Made by a program: the position numbers and the translations under genes. A stretch of 64,000 nucleotides of DNA, taken from contig CAVZVZ010000005.1 of assembly GCA_963778895.1 (NCBI GenBank), positions 186,001 to 250,000 of the forward strand. Direction: 5' to 3'. Positions within the stretch are counted from its first letter, which is position 1, and every line of letters begins with the position of its first letter. This DNA is from CAVZVZ01 sp963778895 (lineage in GTDB: Bacteria > Actinomycetota > Acidimicrobiia > Acidimicrobiales > Acidimicrobilacustridaceae). Below the pieces are notes generated by a model. That model made no database searches. It was not told the DNA's origin and worked only from the letters and a program-made list of their open reading frames with translations. This document shows positions 9,034 through 17,199 of this stretch, piece by piece.

Positions 9034-10143
9034 TCAATCGGGCAGGATCACCAGGTCGTCGGAGTGCACGACATACCGCGGCGCTCCGTCGGGCAGGTCG
9101 ACGCTGCGCCGACCGGCGATGTCCTTGGCCATCGCGGCGTCGACGCGCACCAGTCCCTTCGCGAACACCCGACCATCGGGTGTCGCGATCTCGACGGCGT
9201 CGTCGGCGTCGAAGCTGCCCTGCACGTCGACGACACCGGCGGCCAGCAACGAGGTGCCACCGCGCTCGAGCGCCCGTCGCGCGCCATCGTCGACCACGAG
9301 CGTGCCGGCCGATCCCACCGCGAAAGCGATCCAGAGCTTGCGGGCGGGCAAGTCGCGGTCGTGGGGCAACAACGTGGTGCCCACGCCCGCGGCTCCCGCG
9401 ACTGCGTCCGCCAGCACATCCGCGCGTTGGGCGGCGGCGATCACGGTGCGCACCCCGGACCAGGCCGCGATCTTGGCCGCCGCCACCTTCGACGCCATGC
9501 CACCACTACCGCGCACCGAGCCGGCCCCGCCCGCCAGCGCTTCGAGTTGTTGGTCGACCTGGACGATCTCCTCGATCAGCGACGCGTCCGAGTCGAGACG
9601 GGGATCGGCGGTGAGCACCCCCGCGGTGTCGGTCAGTAGTACGAGCACATCGGCATCGACGAGGTGGGCGACCAGGGCGGCGAGGCGGTCGTTGTCACCG
9701 AAGCGGATCTCGTCGTCGGCCACGGCGTCGTTCTCGTTCACCACCGGTACGACGCCGAGCTCGATCAAACGCCGCAGGGTGCCGCGTGCCTGCAGGTACT
9801 GCCGGCGCTCCATGAAATCGAGGGGTGCGATGAGCACCTGGCCGGCCACGAGGCCGTGGGCGGCCAGCTCGTCGCCGTAGACCTGCATGAGGCGGCTCTG
9901 GCCCACGGCGGCCACCGCTTGGAGCGTGACGGCGTCACGGGGCCGCTGCGGGCCCCCCAGGCCCAGTGCGGGCAAGCCGGCACCGATGGCTCCACTGCTC
10001 ACCACCACCACCTGATGACCGGCGGCCTGCACCGCCGCCACTTCGGCACAGAGCTTGGCGATCGCCGCTCGGGTGATCTCGCCCTGCTCGTCGGTGATCG
10101 ACGAGGTGCCGATCTTGGCGACGACGATCGACGGGCGGCTCAT
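9034..10143 (-). CDS. proB: Glutamate 5-kinase
   Basis: The 369-residue enzyme phosphorylates glutamate to gamma-glutamyl phosphate, the first step of proline synthesis. The N-terminal amino-acid kinase domain has VVAKIGTSSITDE, VVVVSSGAIGAG, NENDAV and the RGSGGMASKVAAAKIA segment. A C-terminal PUA domain (about residues 280-365) has the expected GVVDVQGSF stretch and RYVVHSDDL ending. Length matches PUA-containing ProB. It follows obgE after 37 bases, the common actinobacterial obgE-proB order. The partner proA is not in the window. Confidence 0.96.
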   Translation of the reverse strand: MSRPSIVVAKIGTSSITDEQGEITRAAIAKLCAEVAAVQAAGHQVVVVSSGAIGAGLPALGLGGPQRPRDAVTLQAVAAVGQSRLMQVYGDELAAHGLVAGQVLIAPLDFMERRQYLQARGTLRRLIELGVVPVVNENDAVADDEIRFGDNDRLAALVAHLVDADVLVLLTDTAGVLTADPRLDSDASLIEEIVQVDQQLEALAGGAGSVRGSGGMASKVAAAKIAAWSGVRTVIAAAQRADVLADAVAGAAGVGTTLLPHDRDLPARKLWIAFAVGSAGTLVVDDGARRALERGGTSLLAAGVVDVQGSFDADDAVEIATPDGRVFAKGLVRVDAAMAKDIAGRRSVDLPDGAPRYVVHSDDLVILPD

Positions 10144-10180
10144 GCCCCAACGCTACGTCGGGCCCAGGGATCAACCGAAC

Positions 10181-11431
10181 TCATTCGATCTCGTAGTCGA
10201 AGGACAGACCACCGATGTGCACGGTGTCGCCCTCTTGCACGCCGGCGCGCGCCAGGGCCCGGTCGACGCCCAGCTTGCGCAGCCGATGGTGAGCCAGGTC
10301 GAGGGCATCGAGATTGGTGAGATCGGACAGCGCCACGGCCCGCTCCGCTTGGCGGCCGACGACCCGATAGCTGCCGTCGTCCTCGCGCTCGATGCGGAAG
10401 CCCTCGCCCGCCGGACGGTGCACGACGAAGGATTCCGACACCGGTTCGGCGTCGCGCGCGCCACGTACCGCATCAGCCATGCGGCCGACGAGCACCGGAA
10501 GATTCTCCCCGGTCACGGCGGAGATCTGAAGGTCGATCGTGGGATCGTCATCCGCGGCGGGCGCCATGTCCGATCGTGATCCGATCACCAATCGCGAGCG
10601 TTCGAGCAAGTCAGGTTGATACGCACCCAACTCCCGCAGCAGCACCGCCTGTTGATCGGCGGGCGACATCTGGCCATCGGGGCCGCCGGCCATGTCCAAC
10701 AGGAGCACCAGCACGCGCGCACGCTCGATGTGCCGCAGGAACCGGTGGCCCAGGCCTTTGCCGTCGCTCGCGCCTTCGATCAATCCGGGGATGTCGGCCA
10801 CCACGTACTCGAAGCCACTCTCGACGCGCACCACACCGAGGTGGGGCTCGAGCGTGGTGAACGGGTAGTCGGCGATCTTCGGCTTGGCGGCAGAGATGCG
10901 TGAGATGAGCGTGCTCTTGCCCACGTTGGGCAACCCGACCAACGCCACGTCGGCCATGAGCTTCAGCTCCAAGAGCAGCCAGCGCTCCTCGCCCCGCTCC
11001 CCTTGTTCGGCGAAGGTCGGCGCCCGGCGGCGGTTGCTCAGGAACCGGGCGTTGCCCCGCCCACCCTGGCCGCCGGCTGCGGCGCGGAAACGGGCGCCGG
11101 CATGCACCATGTCGGCCAACACGGTGCGATCGCGATCCATCACCACAGTGCCCTCGGGCACGGCGACCTCGAGGTCGGGGCCACTCGACCCGTGGCGCTT
11201 GTTGCCCTGACCGTGTTTGCCCCCCACGGCCCGGCGGTGGGGGTGGTCGGCGAAGGCCAGAAGCGATGCCACGTTGCGGTCGGCCACGAGCCACACGTCG
11301 CCGCCGTCGCCGCCGTCGCCGCCGTCGGGGCCGCCTTTGGGGACGTGGGCTTCACGACGAGTCGACACCGCGCCCGCGCCGCCGTCACCGCCTCGCACGT
11401 TGATCAAGCACTCGTCGATGAACCCGGCCAC
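10181..11431 (-). CDS. obgE: Obg-family GTPase (CgtA)
   Basis: The 416-residue protein has the three expected parts: the Gly-rich Obg fold (residues 1-158, with the GGDGGDGG run near 37-45), the GTPase domain (G1 GLPNVGKST at 166-174, switch/G3 DIPGLIEG at 213-220), and a C-terminal OCT domain. Obg proteins act in late 50S subunit assembly and stress signalling. The gene is normally directly after rplU-rpmA; here about 5 kb of unrelated genes lie between, and a hairpin directly upstream marks the end of the tad transcript, so obgE-proB probably has its own promoter in the short gap or is read through. Confidence 0.97.
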   Translation of the reverse strand: MAGFIDECLINVRGGDGGAGAVSTRREAHVPKGGPDGGDGGDGGDVWLVADRNVASLLAFADHPHRRAVGGKHGQGNKRHGSSGPDLEVAVPEGTVVMDRDRTVLADMVHAGARFRAAAGGQGGRGNARFLSNRRRAPTFAEQGERGEERWLLLELKLMADVALVGLPNVGKSTLISRISAAKPKIADYPFTTLEPHLGVVRVESGFEYVVADIPGLIEGASDGKGLGHRFLRHIERARVLVLLLDMAGGPDGQMSPADQQAVLLRELGAYQPDLLERSRLVIGSRSDMAPAADDDPTIDLQISAVTGENLPVLVGRMADAVRGARDAEPVSESFVVHRPAGEGFRIEREDDGSYRVVGRQAERAVALSDLTNLDALDLAHHRLRKLGVDRALARAGVQEGDTVHIGGLSFDYEIE

Positions 11432-11443
11432 CCCGAAACACTA

Positions 11444-11473
11444 ACGAGGGGCCGCCCCAAGGCGGCCCCTCGT
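11444..11473 (-). terminator. Terminator hairpin after the tad-like operon
   Basis: A perfect 13-bp stem (ACGAGGGGCCGCC with its complement) closes a 4-base loop, 31 bases downstream of the TadG-like stop and 12 bases upstream of the obgE start. It separates the pilus-like genes from obgE-proB. Confidence 0.7.
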
Positions 11474-11504
11474 CGTACGTTCTCTTGGAGATCCGGTCGA
11501 TGTA

Positions 11505-13187
11505 CTAGCTGATGAGGTGTACCGGGTCACCAGTGATCGTCACGGACCAGGTAGTGCGGTCCGTCGCGGATCCGCTGTATTGGTACCGGATGCGCCACCA
11601 TTTGTTCAACGCCGGCGGTGAATAAGTGGACGGAAGCGTGAACGTGATGCTCAAGAGACAGCCGTTGAAGGGCAGCGTCGCGCCACCGTTGGTGATAGCG
11701 GAGACGCCGGTGCCGGAGGCTCCCGCGGTGTTACTCGGACCACAGGTCGACGAGTAGTTGAAGCTCGTCAGGGGTGTCCACGAATTGCTCCCGTTCGGCT
11801 GCATGATCTCGATCGATGTTGCGCCTTCAGCGGAGTCCCAAAGGCCGATGGTGACCTTCTTGCCGGCATGTTCGGGACCGATCTCGGCCAGGAAGAAGTT
11901 GGCGGAGCCGTTGGGCAAGGCGTAGATGGACAGGAAGTCCTTGGCGTACACCTTCGGACAGTTGGTGTCCGTGCGGGCGTCGCACAGCTGTTGGGCTGTC
12001 GAGGGAGTGGCCACGATGCTGAACGCATTCGAGCCGTTGTTCTCCGAGGCCGCGCCGGAGGTCGAGTCCTGATTGCGCACGCGCAGGATGTATTTGCCTG
12101 CCGGCGCGCTCGACGGGATCTGGCAGATCCGATACCAACTGCTGTTCGCAGCCGTCCCAGTATTGGTGAAGTTGCCGGGGCTCGGATTGAAGACGTAGTT
12201 GCTCTCCGCGGGGCTCGTCGCCGGCGAGATCGGGTTGAAGGTCTTGGTGCCGCTGCCCGTACCCGATGCGCAAGAGCTCCCGGAGGCCATGGTCGGGTTG
12301 TCGCTGTCGTCCAACGGCGTGGTGTCGGCCTTGTACAACGTCATCGTCGTCGGCATCAGCGGCTTTGGACCGGTGTTGCCCGCAGGGCAGAACTCATTGG
12401 GTGTGTTGGCGTTGGCCGTGCCACCGCAGTCGGTGTTTCGTACGAAGTTGCCGTGGTAGATGATCACGTCGGTCGCATAGGTACGACCCGCGGGCAACTC
12501 GATGTAGTACTCGTAGTTGGTGTCTTTCCACTCTGGGTTCTGCTGACCGACACAGTCGTTCTCGGTGTCGCTGTCGTAGTACCTCGACGCGATCTGGTCC
12601 CCCTGGTAGCGGTCGGTGCAGTAGCCGCTCACCGCGGCCCACAGTCGCTCTTTCTCGTACGGCGTATCGACGGCACCAGTGCCGAGACCGCCCGTACCCA
12701 GGTAGTTGCGAGGACTGCCCAGCGGCACCGGCAGGACGAACTCGGCCGTGGACTTGCGACTGAGCCGCTCACCCTGCGGGAAGATGATCTTGGAGAAGTA
12801 CTGAGCGCCGTCCTGCTTGATGGTGACCTTCACCTGGTTCGTGGCCAGCTTCACCACGTCGACCGACACGCCGTTGACGCCGTCGGTGTAGCCGTTCTTC
12901 GTCGCGGTGGCTCGGGCCACGGTGTCCCACTGATTCGAGCTGTTGGCCCACACCACACCGGCGAGCGACGCGGCGTCGGCGGAGCGTTGCATCTTCTGGC
13001 CCTGGGCGTACCAAGAACCGAGGTCCATCGAGAACGCCATCATGATGACGATCGGGATCATGAGCAGGCCCATCATGGCGAAGATGTAGCCCGAGTCGTC
13101 GTTGGCCCGTTTCGTCGCGAGCGTGGTTCCGGAGTCGCCCCTGAAGATCTGCGTGCGGCGCTGGATGTCAGCCGTTGATTCCTTCAT
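11505..13187 (-). CDS. TadG-like Flp pilus assembly / secreted protein
   Basis: The 560-residue protein has a short cytoplasmic N-terminus, then a membrane segment GYIFAMMGLLMIPIVIMMAF and the block SMDLGSWYAQGQKMQRSADAASLAG, which is diagnostic for the Flp pilus-assembly TadG-like N-terminal domain. The remaining ~470 residues are extracellular, Thr/Ser/Asn-rich, with several Cys that may form disulfides. Two TadE-like genes lie immediately upstream, 4 bases away. TadE/F/G are minor pseudopilins needed for Flp (tight adherence) pili. No tadA ATPase, tadB/C platform or flp major pilin is in the window, so the machinery, if used, must be encoded elsewhere. Confidence 0.8.
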   Translation of the reverse strand: MKESTADIQRRTQIFRGDSGTTLATKRANDDSGYIFAMMGLLMIPIVIMMAFSMDLGSWYAQGQKMQRSADAASLAGVVWANSSNQWDTVARATATKNGYTDGVNGVSVDVVKLATNQVKVTIKQDGAQYFSKIIFPQGERLSRKSTAEFVLPVPLGSPRNYLGTGGLGTGAVDTPYEKERLWAAVSGYCTDRYQGDQIASRYYDSDTENDCVGQQNPEWKDTNYEYYIELPAGRTYATDVIIYHGNFVRNTDCGGTANANTPNEFCPAGNTGPKPLMPTTMTLYKADTTPLDDSDNPTMASGSSCASGTGSGTKTFNPISPATSPAESNYVFNPSPGNFTNTGTAANSSWYRICQIPSSAPAGKYILRVRNQDSTSGAASENNGSNAFSIVATPSTAQQLCDARTDTNCPKVYAKDFLSIYALPNGSANFFLAEIGPEHAGKKVTIGLWDSAEGATSIEIMQPNGSNSWTPLTSFNYSSTCGPSNTAGASGTGVSAITNGGATLPFNGCLLSITFTLPSTYSPPALNKWWRIRYQYSGSATDRTTWSVTITGDPVHLIS

Positions 13188-13191
13188 GGGA

Positions 13192-13827
13192 CTACACCTT
13201 CGGTTCGAGCCGCATGACGGCGCGGTCGGTCATCGTGATGGTGGTGGGCAGGAGCCTCGTGTAGCTGGTGTACGAGACGTTGGCGTACACGCCGAGGTAA
13301 TCCGGAGGGTCACCTTGGTCGGCGTTGCGGTTGATCGGACACCAGTACGCATCCCATGCGTTCGTGCAATGCGTATCGTCCGGGCCGAAATGAACCGTGT
13401 ACGGCGAACCAAGCGCCTGGAGCTGGCCATTGGAATAGATGTTGCATTCGCCGGAAATGCCGCTGGGCGTCGTCCCGCTGGGCGCAGCGGTCGTGAGGCA
13501 ACTGGCATTGTTGGGTGCGCCATCGCTGCCCGTCGCCCGGTACACGACCACGCGATTGATCTGCATGTGTTTGGCCCGGGCCATGACCGATTGGAATCCG
13601 ACCATGGCTTCGTAATCGGCGGGCCGGGTGTCACCGAGGTTCGAATCCTGGCGGCCGGCCGAACGGACGGCGCCGGTGAGGTTGATCTTCTCGCGATAGC
13701 CCATGCCGAACTCGAAGATGGCGAGTAGGCCGAAGATCAGGATCGGAGCACACAACGCGAACTCGGGGATGAGCGAGCCGCGATCGGACTCGAACCGGCC
13801 CACGACTTCGGGGTGAGGTGTGTTCAT
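13192..13827 (-). CDS. TadE-like pseudopilin (second)
   Basis: The start is placed at ATG 13827 (211 residues), because upstream extension would overlap the preceding tad gene and lacks family character. After DRGSLIPEFALCAPILIFGL comes the hydrophobic pseudopilin helix LLAIFEFGMGYREKINLTGAVR with a conserved Glu, then a globular extracellular domain with four Cys. It is closely similar in layout to the gene upstream (both share a PNNxxxLTT stretch, a CN(I/V)Y motif, a WCP motif and a GPP/DPPD-(Y/F)LG(V/I)Y segment), pointing to gene duplication. It stands 14 bases from the upstream copy and 4 from the TadG-like gene. Confidence 0.82.
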   Translation of the reverse strand: MNTPHPEVVGRFESDRGSLIPEFALCAPILIFGLLAIFEFGMGYREKINLTGAVRSAGRQDSNLGDTRPADYEAMVGFQSVMARAKHMQINRVVVYRATGSDGAPNNASCLTTAAPSGTTPSGISGECNIYSNGQLQALGSPYTVHFGPDDTHCTNAWDAYWCPINRNADQGDPPDYLGVYANVSYTSYTRLLPTTITMTDRAVMRLEPKV

Positions 13828-13841
13828 GCGTCCCGCCTCCA

Positions 13842-14486
13842 TCAGATCAGCGAGCTCGACTCGAGGCGGGTCACCGTGGTGCTGGTGATCGTGAACTTGT
13901 CGCCGAACAACCCCGTGAACCACTTGTGTTGGAACTCGATGTAGATGCCGAGGAAGTCCGGCGGTCCGTTCCCGTTGGTGTTCTTGGCTGCGTACTTGCG
14001 GGATGTCGGGCACCAGAACGACTGCAACGAGAGCGGGCTACCCGATGTGTTGCAGTTGGCGAACCCATTCGCCTCCGCCGTATTCAAGTTCGCCGCGGCA
14101 TAGACGTTGCACACGCCCGTCACTCCCACGGCGGCGACCCCCGTCGTCGTCAGCGACTTGCAGTTGTTGGGCACCGCCGAGGCCGAGTTGGTCGCCTTGT
14201 ACACGATGATCTTGGTGATGCCGGTCTTGGTCAGGGCGTTCGTCGAAGACTTGATGCCTTGCAGGATCTGGTAGTCGGCGTTGGCGTCGTTACCGGCGAT
14301 GGCAGCGGCGCGGGCGCCGCTGGCCGTGGCGTCGTTGATGGTGAGGTAGTCCCGGAACAGACCGCCGAACTCGAGGGTGCCGAACAACAGGAAGATGAAC
14401 AACGGAGTGATGAGCGCGGCCTCGACCATCACCGCGCCACCGTCGTCCGCGAGACGACGTGTCTTTGCTCCCGACCTCTGCTTCAT
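13842..14486 (-). CDS. TadE-like pseudopilin (first)
   Basis: The 214-residue product begins MKQRSGAK and carries GGAVMVEAALITPLFIFLLF, the classic TadE segment with Glu in the membrane-proximal position, followed by GTLEFGGLFRDYLTI. The extracellular part repeats the features of its neighbour (PNNCKSLTT, CNVYAAANL, FWCPTSRKY, PPDFLGIYIEF). It heads the three-gene operon on the - strand. The 237-base gap upstream, shared with the divergent dNTPase gene, should hold the promoter. Confidence 0.85.
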   Translation of the reverse strand: MKQRSGAKTRRLADDGGAVMVEAALITPLFIFLLFGTLEFGGLFRDYLTINDATASGARAAAIAGNDANADYQILQGIKSSTNALTKTGITKIIVYKATNSASAVPNNCKSLTTTGVAAVGVTGVCNVYAAANLNTAEANGFANCNTSGSPLSLQSFWCPTSRKYAAKNTNGNGPPDFLGIYIEFQHKWFTGLFGDKFTITSTTVTRLESSSLI

Positions 14487-14723
14487 GTTCTAGCCCCGCT
14501 GGATCTCGCCATCTCCGGCACATACAGCTCGTCGCTGCCTCCCGCCCCAGTCACAAAGAAGCGTCGGACCGTCGTGTTTTCGACGTTTTCGCCGGTCACC
14601 TTGAAAGGTTGGGGACCATTTTTAGCACGCAGGGTGTCAGAATCACCACCGGATCTCGCGCGACGCGTGAGGTTGACATCTCGTTCCGTGGCCACCGGTT
14701 CGCTGTCACACCGGGTCCATACG
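14487..14723. other. Divergent intergenic region between tad-like operon and dNTPase gene
   Basis: 237 bases without a gene. It is less GC-rich in the middle (CGTGTTTTCGACGTTTTCG and CCATTTTTAGC), as expected for a regulatory region. A TTGACA at 14673-14678 on the + strand resembles a -35 element, but no good -10 lies 16-18 bases on. No operator or RNA gene was recognised. Confidence 0.4.
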
Positions 14724-15788
14724 ATGTCCGCCATGCGGCCATTGATCCTGGATCGAGATAAAGCCAACGAAAAACCGCAGGTCACAGCGTTGTTGGTCCG
14801 CGCGGAGCGTGAGGAGATCGAACGGAGCGCGTTCTCGCCTCTCGCGGCCCGCTCCGGCGGCCCCGGTCACCGGACGGTCCCCGAAACGGCCGATTCCTTT
14901 CGCACTTGTTTCGAGCGCGATCGCGATCGGATCCTTCATGCCGCCGCGTTCCGGCGCCTGGCCGGCAAGACACAGGTGTTCATCTTCCCGACCGACCACC
15001 TCCGCACTCGCCTCACCCACGCGCTCGAGGTCGCCCAGGTCGCCACCGGCATCGCCCGCGCCGGCCGGCTCAACGTAGCCCTGGCCGAAGCCATCGCCCT
15101 CGGCCACGACTGCGGCCACGGGCCGGGGGGCCACGCCAGCGAGGAAGCCCTGTCGCCCTTCCTCGACGAGGGCTTCGATCATGCCGTCTGGGGCGCCGAC
15201 GTCACTCTCGCGCCCCTGAACCTGTGCGCCGAGACCCTCGACGGCATCCGCAACCACTCGTGGCGCCGGCCCCCCGCCACCACCCTCGAAGGCCAGGTGG
15301 TGTCGTGGGCCGACCGCATCGCCTACGTGTGCCACGACTTCGAGGATGCAGTGCACGCGGGCGTCGTCACTCCCGACGAGCTGCCTGCGATGGTCCGGCG
15401 CCGATGCGGGAGCGCACGTGGCGCCCAGCTCGACACCTTCGTGGTCGGGGCGATCGAGTGGTTCGCCACGACCGGCCACGTCGGTCTACCGCCCGATCTG
15501 GCCCACGCCCTCGACGAGTTCCGTGCCTTCAACTTCGACCGCATCTACTTGCGGCCGGCGTCCCGGGCCCAGGCCGTTGCCGTCGTCGACCTGCTACGCG
15601 ATCTGGTCGAGCACCTGGTGCGCTGCCCCACCCTGGTCGACCCCGACGGCTCGCAGGAGGGCGACCCGATCCGAGCCGCAGTCGGCTACGTCGCCGGCAT
15701 GACCGACCGCTTCGCCTGTCGTCTCGCCCTCCAGGAGCTCGACTACCCCGCCGATCGACTGCCCCGCGGCATCGACATCACTGCCTGA
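14724..15788 (+). CDS. dgt: dGTPase-like HD-domain deoxynucleotide triphosphohydrolase
   Basis: The start is placed at ATG 14724 (354 residues); ATG 14733 is an equally possible choice and neither has a clear Shine-Dalgarno. The protein has the dGTPase signature: SPLAARSGGPGHRT, FERDRDRILHAAAFRRLAGKTQVF, THALEVAQVATGIAR (first metal His) and ALGHDCGHGPGGHASEEAL (HD pair), with WADRIAYVCHDFEDA supplying the last Asp. Such enzymes hydrolyse dNTPs to nucleoside and triphosphate, controlling dNTP pools. In many actinobacteria dgt sits beside dnaG; here it lies in the interruption between rpmA and obgE. Confidence 0.9.
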   Translation: MSAMRPLILDRDKANEKPQVTALLVRAEREEIERSAFSPLAARSGGPGHRTVPETADSFRTCFERDRDRILHAAAFRRLAGKTQVFIFPTDHLRTRLTHALEVAQVATGIARAGRLNVALAEAIALGHDCGHGPGGHASEEALSPFLDEGFDHAVWGADVTLAPLNLCAETLDGIRNHSWRRPPATTLEGQVVSWADRIAYVCHDFEDAVHAGVVTPDELPAMVRRRCGSARGAQLDTFVVGAIEWFATTGHVGLPPDLAHALDEFRAFNFDRIYLRPASRAQAVAVVDLLRDLVEHLVRCPTLVDPDGSQEGDPIRAAVGYVAGMTDRFACRLALQELDYPADRLPRGIDITA

Positions 15789-15860
15789 CCTCGGCAATCG
15801 CGCGGGCATTCGGTGCGGTTGATGGCTCAGATTCGGGTCGTCGCGGCCGAAAGGTAAGGC

Positions 15861-16469
15861 GTGCAGACCTTCGTGATTTCGAAACGGGCGGTGCTCGTCC
15901 GCAAAGTGTTGCCGGCCGTCGCCATCGGAAGCCTGGTGTTCGGCGCCAGCGCCTGCGGCGGGTCGAAGAAAGAAGCGTCGGCCGACAGCTCCAGCACCAG
16001 CTCGACGGCGAGCACGTCGACCACGAGCACGACGGCACCACGCAAGCCCTGCACCCCGGGCAACCTCGAGGCGGCGGCCGCGACCGAGTACCCGAGCTCC
16101 ACCGTCGATGACGTCACCTGCAGCGCCGCATTCGCGGTGGCCACGCTCCAGAGCGGGCGCCTGTCGGGCGGCTCGGGCATGGCGTTCTTCGGTATGGGGC
16201 CGGACGGCACCTGGGCGCTGCTGCGAGTGGCCCCCGTGACCTCCGATCTGACGGCGGATCTACCGGCGGGACTGCCCGCGAGCCTGCCGAACGGCTGGAA
16301 GTCGCGCTACGACGCCCGCGTCAACACGCCCGCCCCGAAGGGACAGGGAGAGGCCAACGGCGACTATCAGCCGTTCGTCGATCCTCCGACGACGACCACC
16401 ACTGAGCCCCCGACGACGGAGCCTCCGCCCGAGCAAGCACCTCCGGAAGAGCCGGCACCTACCGAGTAG
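15861..16469 (+). CDS. Small lipoprotein, unrecognised
   Basis: The GTG start at 15861 follows AAGGTAAGG. The 202-residue product has a lipoprotein signal with lipobox GASAC near residue 31, then a Ser/Thr-rich linker, a compact domain of ~100 residues with two Cys (CTPGNLEAA and DVTCSAAFAVATL), and a Pro/Thr/Glu-rich tail. The central part recalls small actinobacterial domains in which a gas/activity readout W...LL follows, but no family is assigned. It is convergent with rpmA. An extracytoplasmic location is well supported; the function is unknown. Confidence 0.7.
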   Translation: MQTFVISKRAVLVRKVLPAVAIGSLVFGASACGGSKKEASADSSSTSSTASTSTTSTTAPRKPCTPGNLEAAAATEYPSSTVDDVTCSAAFAVATLQSGRLSGGSGMAFFGMGPDGTWALLRVAPVTSDLTADLPAGLPASLPNGWKSRYDARVNTPAPKGQGEANGDYQPFVDPPTTTTTEPPTTEPPPEQAPPEEPAPTE

Positions 16470-16471
16470 CG

Positions 16472-16495
16472 GGCACCTATCGAGTGGACGGTGCC
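16472..16495. terminator. Weak hairpin between lipoprotein gene and rpmA
   Basis: GGCACC and GGTGCC form a 6-bp stem around a 12-base loop, in the 40-base gap between convergent stops. There is no T-run. It overlaps an imperfect 13-base direct repeat (GCACCTAYCGAGT). Confidence 0.3.
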
Positions 16496-16509
16496 TGGCT
16501 AGGAGAAGT

Positions 16510-16761
16510 TCAGGCCGGCAGGACGTCGACGAGCTTGCGGCCCCGGCGCTGGCCGAACTTGACCTTGCCGCTCGTGGTGGCGAACAGCGTGTCGTCGCCG
16601 CCCTTGCCCACGTTGTCGCCCGGGTGGATGCGGGTGCCGCGCTGACGCACGATGATCGTGCCCGCCGTGACGACCTCGCCGTCGAATCGCTTCACGCCGA
16701 GGCGCTTGCTCTGCGAATCACGGCCGTTCCTGGTGGAGCCGCCGCCTTTGGTCTTCGACAT
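16510..16761 (-). CDS. rpmA: Ribosomal protein bL27
   Basis: The 83-residue product begins MSKTKGGGSTRNGRDSQSKR, the conserved bL27 N-terminus that reaches toward the peptidyl-transferase centre, and continues GTIIVRQRGTRIHPGDNVGKG. There is no N-terminal cleavable extension of the Firmicutes kind. It follows rplU by 9 bases. Confidence 0.97.
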   Translation of the reverse strand: MSKTKGGGSTRNGRDSQSKRLGVKRFDGEVVTAGTIIVRQRGTRIHPGDNVGKGGDDTLFATTSGKVKFGQRRGRKLVDVLPA

Positions 16762-16770
16762 CGCTGGCCC

Positions 16771-17076
16771 CTAACCCTTCTTGATGCTGGTGATCTCGAT
16801 GGTGTCGTACTGCTGACGGTGACCCCACCGGGTGCTCTGGTTCGACTTGTTCTTGTACGTGAACCCGTCGATCTTCGGGCCCTTGGTCTGGCCCACGACC
16901 CGGGCGGTCACGGTTGAGCCGGCGAGCGCGTCTGGGGTGGCCAGCACGGTGTCGCCGTCGACGAGCAGGACAGGACGCAGATCGACGGTGCCGTCGGCGC
17001 CCAGCAACTCGACGTCGAGCTGCTGACCCTCCTCGACCCGATACTGCTTTCCACCGGACTGAATGACCGCATACAT
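16771..17076 (-). CDS. rplU: Ribosomal protein bL21
   Basis: The 101-residue product starts MYAVIQSGGKQYRVEEGQ and has the C-terminal KNKSNQSTRWGHRQQYDTI segment typical of bL21 binding 23S rRNA. It is paired with rpmA as usual. Upstream, TAGCAT lies about 9 bases before the ATG, which could be a -10 for a nearly leaderless transcript, although read-through from the RNase gene is also possible. Confidence 0.97.
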   Translation of the reverse strand: MYAVIQSGGKQYRVEEGQQLDVELLGADGTVDLRPVLLVDGDTVLATPDALAGSTVTARVVGQTKGPKIDGFTYKNKSNQSTRWGHRQQYDTIEITSIKKG

Positions 17077-17114
17077 AGGGGGTCGATGCTATCGGAGCCG
17101 GGGCGGCGGAGGAA

Positions 17115-17152
17115 ACTCGGGACGCCCCAAAAACCCGGCGGCCACCCCGAGT
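17115..17152 (-). repeat. Inverted repeat in the rne/rng-rplU gap
   Basis: ACTCGGG and CCCGAGT form a 7-bp outer stem enclosing a 24-base GC-rich loop that on the - strand contains a T5 run. It could be a terminator for the RNase transcript or an attenuator in front of rplU. The gap (123 bases) holds no gene. Confidence 0.35.
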
Positions 17153-17199
17153 GACCAGCGCTCTCTCCCGGGACGGGTCCCCCCTCGCGGCACCGCTCC

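Noticed and set aside
13637..13650. GGTTCGAATCC sequence like a tRNA T-loop
   Set aside because: It lies inside the TadE-like coding region and no acceptor stem, anticodon arm or CCA-compatible partner surrounds it.
13818..14723. N-terminal extension of the dNTPase gene back to 13818
   Set aside because: It overlaps the tad-like gene on the other strand and reads as low-quality Arg/Val-rich sequence; family similarity begins just after 14724.
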